The notes beneath the pieces were generated by a model, which was not told where the DNA came from, made no database searches, and saw nothing but the letters and a program-made list of their open reading frames with translations. The position numbers and the translations under genes are program-made. Shown here piece after piece: positions 43,835 through 52,012 of a DNA stretch of 64,000 nucleotides. The first letter of the stretch is position 1. Every line of letters begins with the position of its first letter. The stretch comes from Peptoniphilus_A harei_B (lineage in GTDB: Bacteria > Bacillota > Clostridia > Tissierellales > Peptoniphilaceae): the NCBI GenBank assembly GCA_032560695.1, contig JAWGHR010000001.1, forward strand, positions 310,001-374,000, given 5' to 3'.

Positions 43835-44814
43835 AGTTATTCATAAAAGACCATTTGGGTTTTGTTCTATTATATGTAATTAATTTTATATTTATACTGC
43901 TTATAATTTGGTTAAGTGGGGAATATCTTAGTTCACAACTGATACTTTATATGTTCTTTTTATCTTTATTCATTCTCTTTATATTTCTTACCGTACGTTA
44001 TTACAAGAAAGCTACAGTATATAAAACTTTAAGTGTACCATCTTCAAATTTAAGAAGTATGAAAAAAAAGCTACAAGGTACTGATTTGTTCACTGATTCT
44101 TTTATTAAGCATGAAAATCAAAATTATAATCAATTCTTGAGTAAAATCGAAAATTATAAAAATAAAAATAGTGAATGGAGAACTTATATTGTTCAATGGG
44201 TACACCAAATGAAATCTCCAATTAGTTCAATGCGTCTAGCGTTGCAGAACAGAGAGTATAACGAAGAGAACATGCAACTATTAGTTGAGTTGGATCAAAT
44301 AGATAAGCAGCTCAACAACATTTTGAACTTAGCAAGATTAGAGGCAGTAGACAGGGACCTAAAAATTGAGCCAATAAACTTAAGTGAAAGTATAAATAGA
44401 ATAATCAACCAAAATAAGCGATTGTTTATTCAAAACAAAGTATTTCCTAAAGTGCAGATAGAAAATACTACCCCAACTGTGCTGAGTGATAAAAAATGGT
44501 TAGATTTTATCATTGATCAATTAGTTCATAACGCTATAAAATTTTCTAATCCAACAGATCAAATCATTTTTAACATAAAGCAAATAGATAATAAGTGTTG
44601 TTTAGAGATTAGTGATACAGGTATAGGAATTATAAAGGAAGATATTCCTCGTATATTTGATCTATATTTTACTGGAAAAAACGGACGTACTAATAATAAC
44701 TCCTCGGGTATAGGACTTTATTTAGTTAAACAAATTCTAGATCAATTAGGGCATAAGATTAAAGTTGAATCTGAACGGTCAAAAGGAACGAAATTCACTA
44801 TATATTTTAATTAA
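43831..44814 (+). CDS. BceS-like intramembrane-sensing histidine kinase
   Basis: The 327-residue kinase has two close transmembrane helices (about 10-29 and 36-56) with almost no extracellular loop, the mark of intramembrane-sensing kinases. These sense peptide antibiotics through the partner BceAB transporter. The phospho-acceptor is His125 in QWVHQMKSPISSM. N box VHNAIKFSN, G1 ISDTGIGI and G2 SGIGLYLV follow. It overlaps the regulator gene by four bases (ATGA). Confidence 0.92.
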   Translation: MKLFIKDHLGFVLLYVINFIFILLIIWLSGEYLSSQLILYMFFLSLFILFIFLTVRYYKKATVYKTLSVPSSNLRSMKKKLQGTDLFTDSFIKHENQNYNQFLSKIENYKNKNSEWRTYIVQWVHQMKSPISSMRLALQNREYNEENMQLLVELDQIDKQLNNILNLARLEAVDRDLKIEPINLSESINRIINQNKRLFIQNKVFPKVQIENTTPTVLSDKKWLDFIIDQLVHNAIKFSNPTDQIIFNIKQIDNKCCLEISDTGIGIIKEDIPRIFDLYFTGKNGRTNNNSSGIGLYLVKQILDQLGHKIKVESERSKGTKFTIYFN

Positions 44815-44824
44815 GAGGAAAAGG

Positions 44825-44867
44825 TGACAACTTTGTCATCTTTTTTTATTTTTCTCGATATTATAAT
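44825..44867 (+). promoter_or_regulatory. Promoter and BceR/VirR-type operator of the bceAB genes
   Basis: The inverted repeat TGACA-ACTT-TGTCA (44825-44838) fits the TNACA-N4-TGTNA type reported for BceR/VirR-like regulators. A consensus TATAAT (44862-44867) lies 23 bases downstream with only a poor T-rich -35, as expected for an activated promoter. The repeat with the following seven T also looks like a weak terminator after the kinase gene. Confidence 0.7.
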
Positions 44868-44908
44868 CAAAAAAGATCTTTTAATATATGAATAAAGGAG
44901 TGATAGTA

Positions 44909-45652
44909 ATGAATTTATTAGAACTAAATAACGTTAGTCATGTGTATGGAGATGTAATTAAGTCAAGGGGTCTGGATAATCTCTCCTTAACTACTAAAAA
45001 GGGTGAGTTCGTTGCCATAATGGGGCCTTCTGGAAGCGGAAAATCAACTTTATTAAATATTATTTCTGGTATTTTACCTGCTACTTCTGGAAGTGTTATT
45101 GTTGCAGGAAGAAACATAGCTAATCTTAATGATGAGGAAGCAGCATTATTTAGACGCAATACATTAGGATTTGTTTTTCAAGACTTTAACCTTGTTGAAA
45201 CATTAACAGTAAGAGAAAATATTATGCTACCTTTGATGTTTAAGAATGAGGAAGTTAAATCTATGAAGGAAAAATCAGAGAAGGTAGCTAAATCCTTGGG
45301 TATTTCACATATATTAAATAAACGTACGCAAGAAATTTCAGGAGGACAAGCTCAAAGAACAGCAATTGCACGTGCTATTATCCATCAGCCGGAATTGTTA
45401 CTGGCAGACGAGCCGACGGGAAACTTGGATTCTGCAAATTCTGAAGAAGTTATGAAAATTTTTGAAAAACTTAACCGTAACTATGGAGTGTCTACTTTTT
45501 TGGTAACACATGATGTTAAGACAGCAACTTATAGTCAGAGAGTCGTATTTATAAAAGACGGAAAAATTTATAGTGAAATCCGTAAAGGGAATAATCTTAT
45601 AGAATATCGAGAAAATATTCTCAATGTTCTTAATGTACTTGGAGGTATGTAA
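44909..45652 (+). CDS. BceA-like ABC transporter ATP-binding protein
   Basis: A 247-residue ATPase with Walker A GPSGSGKST, Q-loop VFQDFNLVETLTVREN, signature ISGGQAQRTAIARA, Walker B LLLADEPTGNLDS and the H-loop THD. It powers the BceB permease, which frees lipid II-cycle intermediates from peptide antibiotics such as bacitracin or lantibiotics. ATG at 44909 with AAGGAGTGATAGTA is chosen over 44888. Its own regulated promoter lies upstream. Confidence 0.95.
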   Translation: MNLLELNNVSHVYGDVIKSRGLDNLSLTTKKGEFVAIMGPSGSGKSTLLNIISGILPATSGSVIVAGRNIANLNDEEAALFRRNTLGFVFQDFNLVETLTVRENIMLPLMFKNEEVKSMKEKSEKVAKSLGISHILNKRTQEISGGQAQRTAIARAIIHQPELLLADEPTGNLDSANSEEVMKIFEKLNRNYGVSTFLVTHDVKTATYSQRVVFIKDGKIYSEIRKGNNLIEYRENILNVLNVLGGM

Positions 45653-45653
45653 A

Positions 45654-47561
45654 ATGAATCTACGAGATTTTGCTAAAAATAATATAATAAGGGATAAAGA
45701 AACCTACATTGGCTATTGGCTAAGTTGTATGTTTACTGTATTTGTCTTTTTTATCTTTTCAGTAAATCAGTTTCACCCTGAACTTAATCAAGGTCCAGGA
45801 GCAGTTGCAACCATTATGGGGTCTGCCCAAGTAATAGTTGTGTTTTTTGCGATATTCTTCTTAGGATTATCAATCAATTCATTTTTATCTAGACGTAAAA
45901 GTATGTTTGGTGTTTTACTTATGATGGGAATGTCGAAAAAACAACTTCGTCGACTAATTATCATAGAAAATATGATAATTGGATTTTCAGCTATAATAGT
46001 AGGGATAATTCTAGGGTTAGCATTTGGCCATATACTGGTCTTGTTGATGGCAAATATAATTAATCTAAGCTCAATCTCCTTTTATTTCCCTATCAAATCA
46101 ATCATTGTCACGATTATTGATTTTAGTATTTTATTCTTTTTGATTGCATTCTTCAGATCACAAGTTATATTAAAAAGACCAATATATAACTTACTAGATG
46201 TAAACCAGAATGAATATGGCAGTATAGCATATTCTCGTTTTTTATCTATCATGGCTATAATCTTAATTCTCTTGGGATATGCTCTAGCTAATATTCATCT
46301 AATCAATCGATTAATACCACAGGGAATTGATAGGCTGAATACTCTTCAAAACTCAGATATATTACATGCTTTAATTGGTGGATTGGTAACAATTGGTATG
46401 TTCTTATTTTTCACTCAATTCTCTAAGTATTTTACAGACAAAGTAAGAAGAAACGAAGAATACTATCTGAAAGATACGAGAGCATTATGGGTTTCTGAGC
46501 TAATGAATCGATTATCCAGTAATTCAAAAACCATGTTTATTTCAGCATTGCTATTAACTGTAGCTTTTATTACTACTATTGGAACTATTGCCTTAAACTC
46601 TACTGCTGCCGATGAAGTTTCCAAAACAACTCCATTTGATATTTCTTATTTTTCGTTTCAGCCGAATGAAAAAGAGGAGGATAACATAGAGTTTATTAAT
46701 TCTAACCTCAGTGAAGCTGGAATATCTTTTAAGTTAAATAGTGTACCTATTTTACAAAAAGACAATCAAGGAAAAGAGATTATCATTTCTCAAGATGACT
46801 ACAATAGTGCATCTAATGAAAGTGAAAAAATAGAACTGACTGGCAATGAGGTAGTATCACTATCAAATGGTGGTTCTCAAGAAGAAATTTCTATAACTGA
46901 TAATGTAACAATTACTATCGTCGATAATCGCCCGAACATTTTTGACTCTTATCGTTACAGGAAGGTTTATGTAGTGAATAATGAGCTTTTTAACCAATTA
47001 GCACAAATATTAGAGCATACGCAAACAGCCTTTTTGTACCATTTTTCAGATACTACTACAAATGAACAAGCAAGAAAAGCAGCAACAGTTAATAGAGAAA
47101 TTTTAGGGTCTGGTCTTTCTGAAGGCAATGATTTCCTCTTGATACAAAAAATTGAAAGAGTTGATCTAGAAAGATATACGTATCAAGTTTTAACGTACAT
47201 TGGGATTATGCTAAGTGTAATCTTTATTCTTTCGGCTGGAAGCTTAATTTATTTCCGTCTATTAAGTAATGTTAGAGGAGCTAGTCCCACATATACTAAC
47301 CTTTATAAAATTGGATTGTCTATTAATAAAATCCAAGAAGTACAACGTAAGCAATTTACGATCTTATTTTTTGCACCCGTTCTATTTGCAATAGTCAATA
47401 CGTTTTTTGCGGTTAACATGTTATCCTATTTACTATCGGCCTCCATATGGAAGCAAACTATTCTGATTTCTTTAGTATTATTGCTTATTCAGATTCTATA
47501 TTTTTACTTTATGAATAATCGTTTCAAAGCAAAAATTGAATTGATTCTAAGTCAAAAATAA
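45654..47561 (+). CDS. BceB-like ABC transporter permease (FtsX family)
   Basis: A 635-residue permease with the ten-helix BceB layout: one N-terminal helix, two groups of helices (about 45-220 and 275-320), a large extracellular domain (about 320-515) between helices 7 and 8, and three C-terminal helices. SRRKSMFGVLLMMGMSKKQLRRL is the conserved cytoplasmic turn of FtsX/MacB-like proteins. The stop of bceA is two bases before its ATG, and GGAGG lies at the bceA end. Which peptide it protects against cannot be told. Confidence 0.93.
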   Translation: MNLRDFAKNNIIRDKETYIGYWLSCMFTVFVFFIFSVNQFHPELNQGPGAVATIMGSAQVIVVFFAIFFLGLSINSFLSRRKSMFGVLLMMGMSKKQLRRLIIIENMIIGFSAIIVGIILGLAFGHILVLLMANIINLSSISFYFPIKSIIVTIIDFSILFFLIAFFRSQVILKRPIYNLLDVNQNEYGSIAYSRFLSIMAIILILLGYALANIHLINRLIPQGIDRLNTLQNSDILHALIGGLVTIGMFLFFTQFSKYFTDKVRRNEEYYLKDTRALWVSELMNRLSSNSKTMFISALLLTVAFITTIGTIALNSTAADEVSKTTPFDISYFSFQPNEKEEDNIEFINSNLSEAGISFKLNSVPILQKDNQGKEIIISQDDYNSASNESEKIELTGNEVVSLSNGGSQEEISITDNVTITIVDNRPNIFDSYRYRKVYVVNNELFNQLAQILEHTQTAFLYHFSDTTTNEQARKAATVNREILGSGLSEGNDFLLIQKIERVDLERYTYQVLTYIGIMLSVIFILSAGSLIYFRLLSNVRGASPTYTNLYKIGLSINKIQEVQRKQFTILFFAPVLFAIVNTFFAVNMLSYLLSASIWKQTILISLVLLLIQILYFYFMNNRFKAKIELILSQK

Positions 47562-47825
47562 ACGCATAAAATTTTTTAAAAAATCGAGAAGAGAAACCTA
47601 GTAATTACTGAAAGGACGGACTATATGAGAACTATTACTGAAAATTATTACTCAAATCTTCAGACTGTCCTTAACTCAACTTTACCATTGATTAAAAACA
47701 ATCTGTTCTTAATGGAATCGCATAACAGTTAGCAAACTTATGTGATAAAAAGAAAATCACTAACCTAACAGAAACAATCCAATTGCTTTACAAGTTATTC
47801 ATATATATGGTCAAAAAATGCGGCT

Positions 47826-48104
47826 ATGATTTTTATTGGAATGCCGAGTATAGAAAAGCGATTAGCTCCTTATCCTCAACTATACTCGAGAATAGCTTTT
47901 GCCCATGAATTTGATAGATTGAGTAAAGACGGGATCCATCATATTCTCTAATACAAATGGGAAGAGTTAGGATTATCTTTCCAACTGAAAGATTTTGCTA
48001 ATTATAAAGCTGTCATTAGTATTATTAAAATTACCAGTGAAAATTTTCGGCTTATCCAAGGAATCCTCACCCTAATTGAAGGGATATTGGAAATCAATAA
48101 TTTT
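47826..48104 (+). pseudogene. TniB-like AAA ATPase remnant (transposition helper), broken
   Basis: The frame reads IFIGMPSIEKRLAPYPQLYS, RIAFAHEFDRLSKDGIHHIL, a stop at 47949-47951, then YKWEELGLSFQLKDF and SENFRLIQGILTLIEGILEI. This matches the C-terminal half of TniB-type AAA ATPases that serve DDE transposases. At NNFETL the frame runs into nitroreductase sequence. Upstream (47629-47825) another shifted frame (MRTITENYYSNLQTVLN, later LANLCDKKKITNLTETIQLL) may be its decayed front or a separate gene. No transposase remains. Confidence 0.75.
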
Positions 48105-48380
48105 GAAACTTTAGAAAACTACGGAGTCTTTGATGTATTTTCATCAGTTAGATTTGCACCAAGCCACAAGAACTTCCAACCTTGGAGATTCGTACTAAAG
48201 GGATCAGTTGTTGAAGCTTACATGGTAAAATCTGATGAAGACACAAGATCATTAATCGACATGGGCGTTATCCTTTTCTATATGGAAGAAATGCTAAAGA
48301 CAATTGGTATCGAAAAGAAATGGACAATCGACCTAAAGGACGCAGGTAAATATTATTACATCGGTTCCTTTACTTTATAA
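48105..48380 (+). pseudogene. Second copy of the nitroreductase 3' end
   Basis: This 276-base segment matches 42168-42443 with about 16 differences (94% identity). Nearly all are at third codon positions: only Tyr to Phe and Ala to Thr change the protein. The frame is joined to the TniB-like remnant, so it is not an independent gene. The pattern of silent changes suggests it comes from a working nitroreductase gene of a related strain, not a fresh copy. Confidence 0.9.
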
Positions 48381-48392
48381 AATTTAAACATT

Positions 48393-48428
48393 AAAAAGAA
48401 GCTCATTCACTTAGAGCTTCTTTTTTTC
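48393..48428. terminator. Terminator at the end of the AraC/ECF/ABC operon
   Basis: GAAGCTC and GAGCTTC arms with a 9-base loop, an A run to the left and seven T to the right. The araC-type stop codon lies inside the hairpin. Confidence 0.8.
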
Positions 48429-49335
48429 TGTATTCACTTGGACTTAGTCCCGTAAATTTTTTAAAGGACCTTGTGAAATTTGATGGACTTGTGAGACAAA
48501 GTTCCATAGAAATTTCTGTTATGTTTTTATCTGTATTCATCAAAATTTCTTCTGCCTTCATCATCCTTAAATTGTTGAGGTACTTTATAGGAGTGTACTG
48601 AAATTTTCTGATGAATTTTTTGTTTAGGTTTGACTTCGAGATTTTAAATTTCTTGGTAAGTAAGTCTAAGCTAATATCCTTATCTAAATTCTCTTTAATA
48701 AACTCTTCAATTAAAATAATCTCTTCGCTTTTTTCTTGATTTTGATAAGATTTTCTTATTTCTGAAGTTTTTTCCATGGTAATATCGTAAATTAAATCCA
48801 GAGCCTTTATAGAAATACCCAAGATATCTTCACTTTTTAGGACCTGGATAAGTTCATTGGCCCTTTGAATTAGTCTTTCATTCCTATATACAAAACCCAT
48901 ATCCTTTATTGAATTTATTTTTTTCAAAAATTCCACTAGGATTTTACCGTAAAAGGAATCCTTATCTATCTGGTTTTCAAAAATGATAAAGTTAAAGGCC
49001 TGAACCCTGTCCTTGGTCGTATAAGATTCCCTTGCATAAGGAAGGGCCTTGCCAATAAAAATTTCTCTAGTTATTAAAATCTTTGTATCATTGATATAGG
49101 TAAAGTAATTACCTTCATAGCTATAAGAAATCCTATAGCCCTTATTTCCTTTGCTATCAGAAGCCTGCACTTGGTACCTTTCCCTTAAGTCAATATACAT
49201 GAGCATAAGTCCTGGAAAAAGTTTATAATTTTTCATTTTATTTTTAGGATGGCTTATCCCTCGATACTCTATAAAATCATCATTATCATCGACGATTTCA
49301 AAGTCCCAAGAAGCTAAATAATTAGTATTTTTCAT
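48403..49335 (-). CDS. AraC-family transcriptional regulator
   Basis: The 310 residues carry a C-terminal double helix-turn-helix (about 210-305) with DISLDLLTKKFKISKSNLNKKF and the AraC signature ITEISMELCLTSPSNFTRSFKKFTG. The N-terminal ~200 residues are a sensor-like region of unknown ligand. It is the last gene of the operon and overlaps the ECF ATPase gene by 14 bases. By analogy with YbtA, which controls yersiniabactin genes, it could respond to an iron-siderophore. That is inference. Confidence 0.9.
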   Translation of the reverse strand: MKNTNYLASWDFEIVDDNDDFIEYRGISHPKNKMKNYKLFPGLMLMYIDLRERYQVQASDSKGNKGYRISYSYEGNYFTYINDTKILITREIFIGKALPYARESYTTKDRVQAFNFIIFENQIDKDSFYGKILVEFLKKINSIKDMGFVYRNERLIQRANELIQVLKSEDILGISIKALDLIYDITMEKTSEIRKSYQNQEKSEEIILIEEFIKENLDKDISLDLLTKKFKISKSNLNKKFIRKFQYTPIKYLNNLRMMKAEEILMNTDKNITEISMELCLTSPSNFTRSFKKFTGLSPSEYRKKEALSE

Positions 49336-50731
49336 TTACAAACTCCAAAATATTTTCATCTGCACTCTTAATAAATTCATAATCGTGTGTGATTATAATA
49401 ATTGTTTTGTTTTGCTTTTTCATTTCCTTTAAGAAGCTAATTAATTTTGTCATATTCTTTAGGCACAAGCCAGAAGTTGGTTCGTCTAACAAAACTATTT
49501 CCTTATTGCTGGCAAGAGCTAGTCCAAGGGCAAGTCTTTGCTTCTCTCCTCCAGATAAGGCTTGCGGATGCCTGCCCTTCTTATCCCAAAGTCCCAAATC
49601 ATGCAGGATTTTTTCCTTTAAAAGGTCATCATCTGATACTATAGACATTTCTGAGTAAACTGAATCTGTAAATAATTGATAGTTCACATCTTGCATTACA
49701 AGAGAAATTTTTTCATAGGGCCTCCTTATTTTCTCAGACCCATAATATAAATCTCCCCTTTGCCCCTTATTAAGTCCACAAATATTTCTTATAAAAGAGG
49801 TCTTTCCTATTCCATTTTCTCCAATTATAAAATAAATTCCCCTGTCAAAGGATAGGTTGAAGTCAAAAATTACCTTATCACTAGCCCTATACTTGCAAAA
49901 AAAGTTTCGACACTCCATTATTTTGTCATGATCAAAATTTTTATCAAAAAAAGATTTTTTTATGTATTTATCCTTATTCAAATCTTCCTTTTTTATTTCC
50001 TTTAGACTTCTCAGCTTATGATTTCTTATGAATTCATCATTAAGCTCTTCTCTTTCGTAGGAATTTATTTTTTTGTCCTCAATGACAAAGAGCTTATCCA
50101 TTATGTCCCTTAGGTAGTAGATCCTATGCTCTGCAATAATTATAATTTTTTTCTTTTCCTTTAATATCTCAATAATATTTTTTAATCTTTCAATGGATTT
50201 ATTATCAAGAGAGGCAGAGGGCTCATCAAAAATATAAATTTCATTATCCATTAGGGCAACAGATGTAATTGCCACAAGTTGTTTCTCCCCACCTGATAAT
50301 TTGAATAAATCTCTATCAAGTAATTTGTCTGTACCAAAAATCCTTGTATAGTAATCTATTTTACTTAGTATCTCCTCTCTTTTTACATTTCTGTTTTCAA
50401 GAGCAAAGGCCATCTCATCACTTGAATTGATGCAGTAAAATTGATTTTTGGGATTTTGAAAAACTGTGGAAATATATTGACTCCTATCGCTTATGCCCTG
50501 ATCAAATAAATTTTTTCCCTTAAATAAAAGCTGGCCCGAAATTTTGGCATTATTTACCTCTGGAATTATACCATTAATTAGCTTTATAAAAGTTGACTTG
50601 CCTGAACCTGACTGTCCACTTATTACATTTACACTGCCCCCTTCAAAGGACAGATTAATATTTTCAAATATTGTATTTTCTTTACCCTCATAATTTTCAT
50701 AGGCTAAGGAAAGATTTTTAAACTCTAACAT
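49322..50731 (-). CDS. ECF-type transporter ATPase with two fused nucleotide-binding domains
   Basis: A 469-residue protein with two ABC ATPase domains. The first has Walker A GQSGSGKST and signature LSGGEKQLVAI; the second has GENGIGKTS and LSGGEKQRLALG, with Walker B IVLLDEPTSGL. This fused EcfA-A' form powers energy-coupling factor importers. It overlaps the EcfT gene by seven bases and completes an importer with the S component and EcfT. Confidence 0.9.
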   Translation of the reverse strand: MLEFKNLSLAYENYEGKENTIFENINLSFEGGSVNVISGQSGSGKSTFIKLINGIIPEVNNAKISGQLLFKGKNLFDQGISDRSQYISTVFQNPKNQFYCINSSDEMAFALENRNVKREEILSKIDYYTRIFGTDKLLDRDLFKLSGGEKQLVAITSVALMDNEIYIFDEPSASLDNKSIERLKNIIEILKEKKKIIIIAEHRIYYLRDIMDKLFVIEDKKINSYEREELNDEFIRNHKLRSLKEIKKEDLNKDKYIKKSFFDKNFDHDKIMECRNFFCKYRASDKVIFDFNLSFDRGIYFIIGENGIGKTSFIRNICGLNKGQRGDLYYGSEKIRRPYEKISLVMQDVNYQLFTDSVYSEMSIVSDDDLLKEKILHDLGLWDKKGRHPQALSGGEKQRLALGLALASNKEIVLLDEPTSGLCLKNMTKLISFLKEMKKQNKTIIIITHDYEFIKSADENILEFVNEKY

Positions 50732-51420
50732 ATTTTCACCCTGATGAATAAAACAATTATAAAAATTCCAAAAGCTATTAAAACATAATCTTGAAACTTC
50801 AAGCTTGCATCAGAAATAGATGACCTCTCTCCATCCACTCTCATTCCCCTTGTCATAGCTGATATGGCAACATCATCAGCAGTCTGTGATGTGATCATTA
50901 AAAGTGGAACAAACTTATATTCCAAAATCTTAGCAGGCTCTTTGAAAAAATTTTTCATACTTAGTCCATGCATATACATGGCCTCATTTATTTTCTTGTA
51001 ATCTTCCTTTATTGAATAAAAAAATCTAAACATTACAGAAACTGGAATAATCAAAAAATTTGGCAAGTTTATTTTCTGCAAAGAGTAAACAAGATCACTC
51101 ATTTTTGTTGTAACAAGAGCATAGTAACCCATCATAACTCCAGGCAAGATTCTTATAATAATTCCAACATAGAGGTTTAAAATCATTGTTAAAAAATTTT
51201 GCGGAAGGTTAAGCAAGAGACCCTGCCCTAAGAATGCCACAGAAGTATATAAAAGTCCCTTAATTAAAAGGGACCACTTTCTATCAAATAATGCAAGTAT
51301 ATAGGGAAAGATTGCTATTAAAATTCCAAGATAATAATATCTTCTTCCAAGAGAACCCTCAATGGCAGCAATCCCTATTACATTTGTTAAAAATATTTTT
51401 GTCCTAAAGTCGATTTTCAT
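50725..51420 (-). CDS. ECF transporter transmembrane subunit EcfT (CbiQ-like)
   Basis: The 231-residue membrane protein has about five hydrophobic helices and the EcfT coupling regions, seen as KINEAMYMHGLSMKNFFKEP and DVAISAMTRGMRVDGERS, where the ...RGM motif contacts the ATPases. It shares a single base with the S-component stop codon. The transported substrate is set by the S component. Confidence 0.9.
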   Translation of the reverse strand: MKIDFRTKIFLTNVIGIAAIEGSLGRRYYYLGILIAIFPYILALFDRKWSLLIKGLLYTSVAFLGQGLLLNLPQNFLTMILNLYVGIIIRILPGVMMGYYALVTTKMSDLVYSLQKINLPNFLIIPVSVMFRFFYSIKEDYKKINEAMYMHGLSMKNFFKEPAKILEYKFVPLLMITSQTADDVAISAMTRGMRVDGERSSISDASLKFQDYVLIAFGIFIIVLFIRVKIC

Positions 51421-52001
51421 TAAGCCATTCCTGCTTTTTTGAAGTGCTTATTTAGGATTTTAATTCCAATAGTGCAACCTAAGTATCCACCTAACATACC
51501 TACTAGGACTACAGGTATAAAGGACCAAGTTGGCATAACAGATAATAGTTTTTCTGCATATTCTGCTCCGTAATCTTGGTCTATTAAAGATTGAACAAAA
51601 GCATCTCTGGCAAAATAAATTGGTATTAAATTTGCAGCTCCAAAAAGCATAAAGACCATGTAGGTTAGTCTTGCAGTTTTTATTGACTTGTAACCACCTT
51701 TTTTTAATATCATCTCGCAAATTAAAGACAATACAATTATGGCAGGAAGAACTATTGCCCCATGACCTGACATTGAAAATACAAGTCCAAAAACTATTCC
51801 CATTATTAAGACCATGCCAAACTTGTCTATCTTTGTTGAATAAAGCATAAAGACTGGCCCTGAAACCAAACCACAAGCAAAGGGAACTAGGGGCATAAGT
51901 ACAGGTATAAAACCTATCATACCTCCACACCAAGTTGCCATTACAGTTAACAGTGAAAATACACCGGCATTTACTAAATCCCGTATTCCAAATTTTTTCA
52001 T
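51420..52001 (-). CDS. MptD-type ECF transporter S component
   Basis: A 193-residue, six-helix protein of the S-component type. The start FGIRDLVNAGVFSLLTVMATW and the small-residue-rich helices fit the MptD family of putative ECF substrate-binding subunits. Its ligand is not known. It lies between the two half-ABC genes and EcfT, and AGGAGGAG precedes its start. The context points to an iron-siderophore or related metal complex. Confidence 0.82.
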   Translation of the reverse strand: MKKFGIRDLVNAGVFSLLTVMATWCGGMIGFIPVLMPLVPFACGLVSGPVFMLYSTKIDKFGMVLIMGIVFGLVFSMSGHGAIVLPAIIVLSLICEMILKKGGYKSIKTARLTYMVFMLFGAANLIPIYFARDAFVQSLIDQDYGAEYAEKLLSVMPTWSFIPVVLVGMLGGYLGCTIGIKILNKHFKKAGMA

Positions 52002-52012
52002 CTTATCTCCTC

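Noticed and set aside
48087..48380. A separate small nitroreductase gene of 97 residues
   Set aside because: Its first codons belong to the TniB-like remnant and the rest is only the C-terminal third of a nitroreductase; there is no ribosome site before the ATG.
51460..51933. A 157-codon open frame on the minus strand inside the ECF S-component gene
   Set aside because: It is rich in Cys, Trp, Phe and Asn with no domain logic, and lies wholly inside a real membrane protein gene in another frame.
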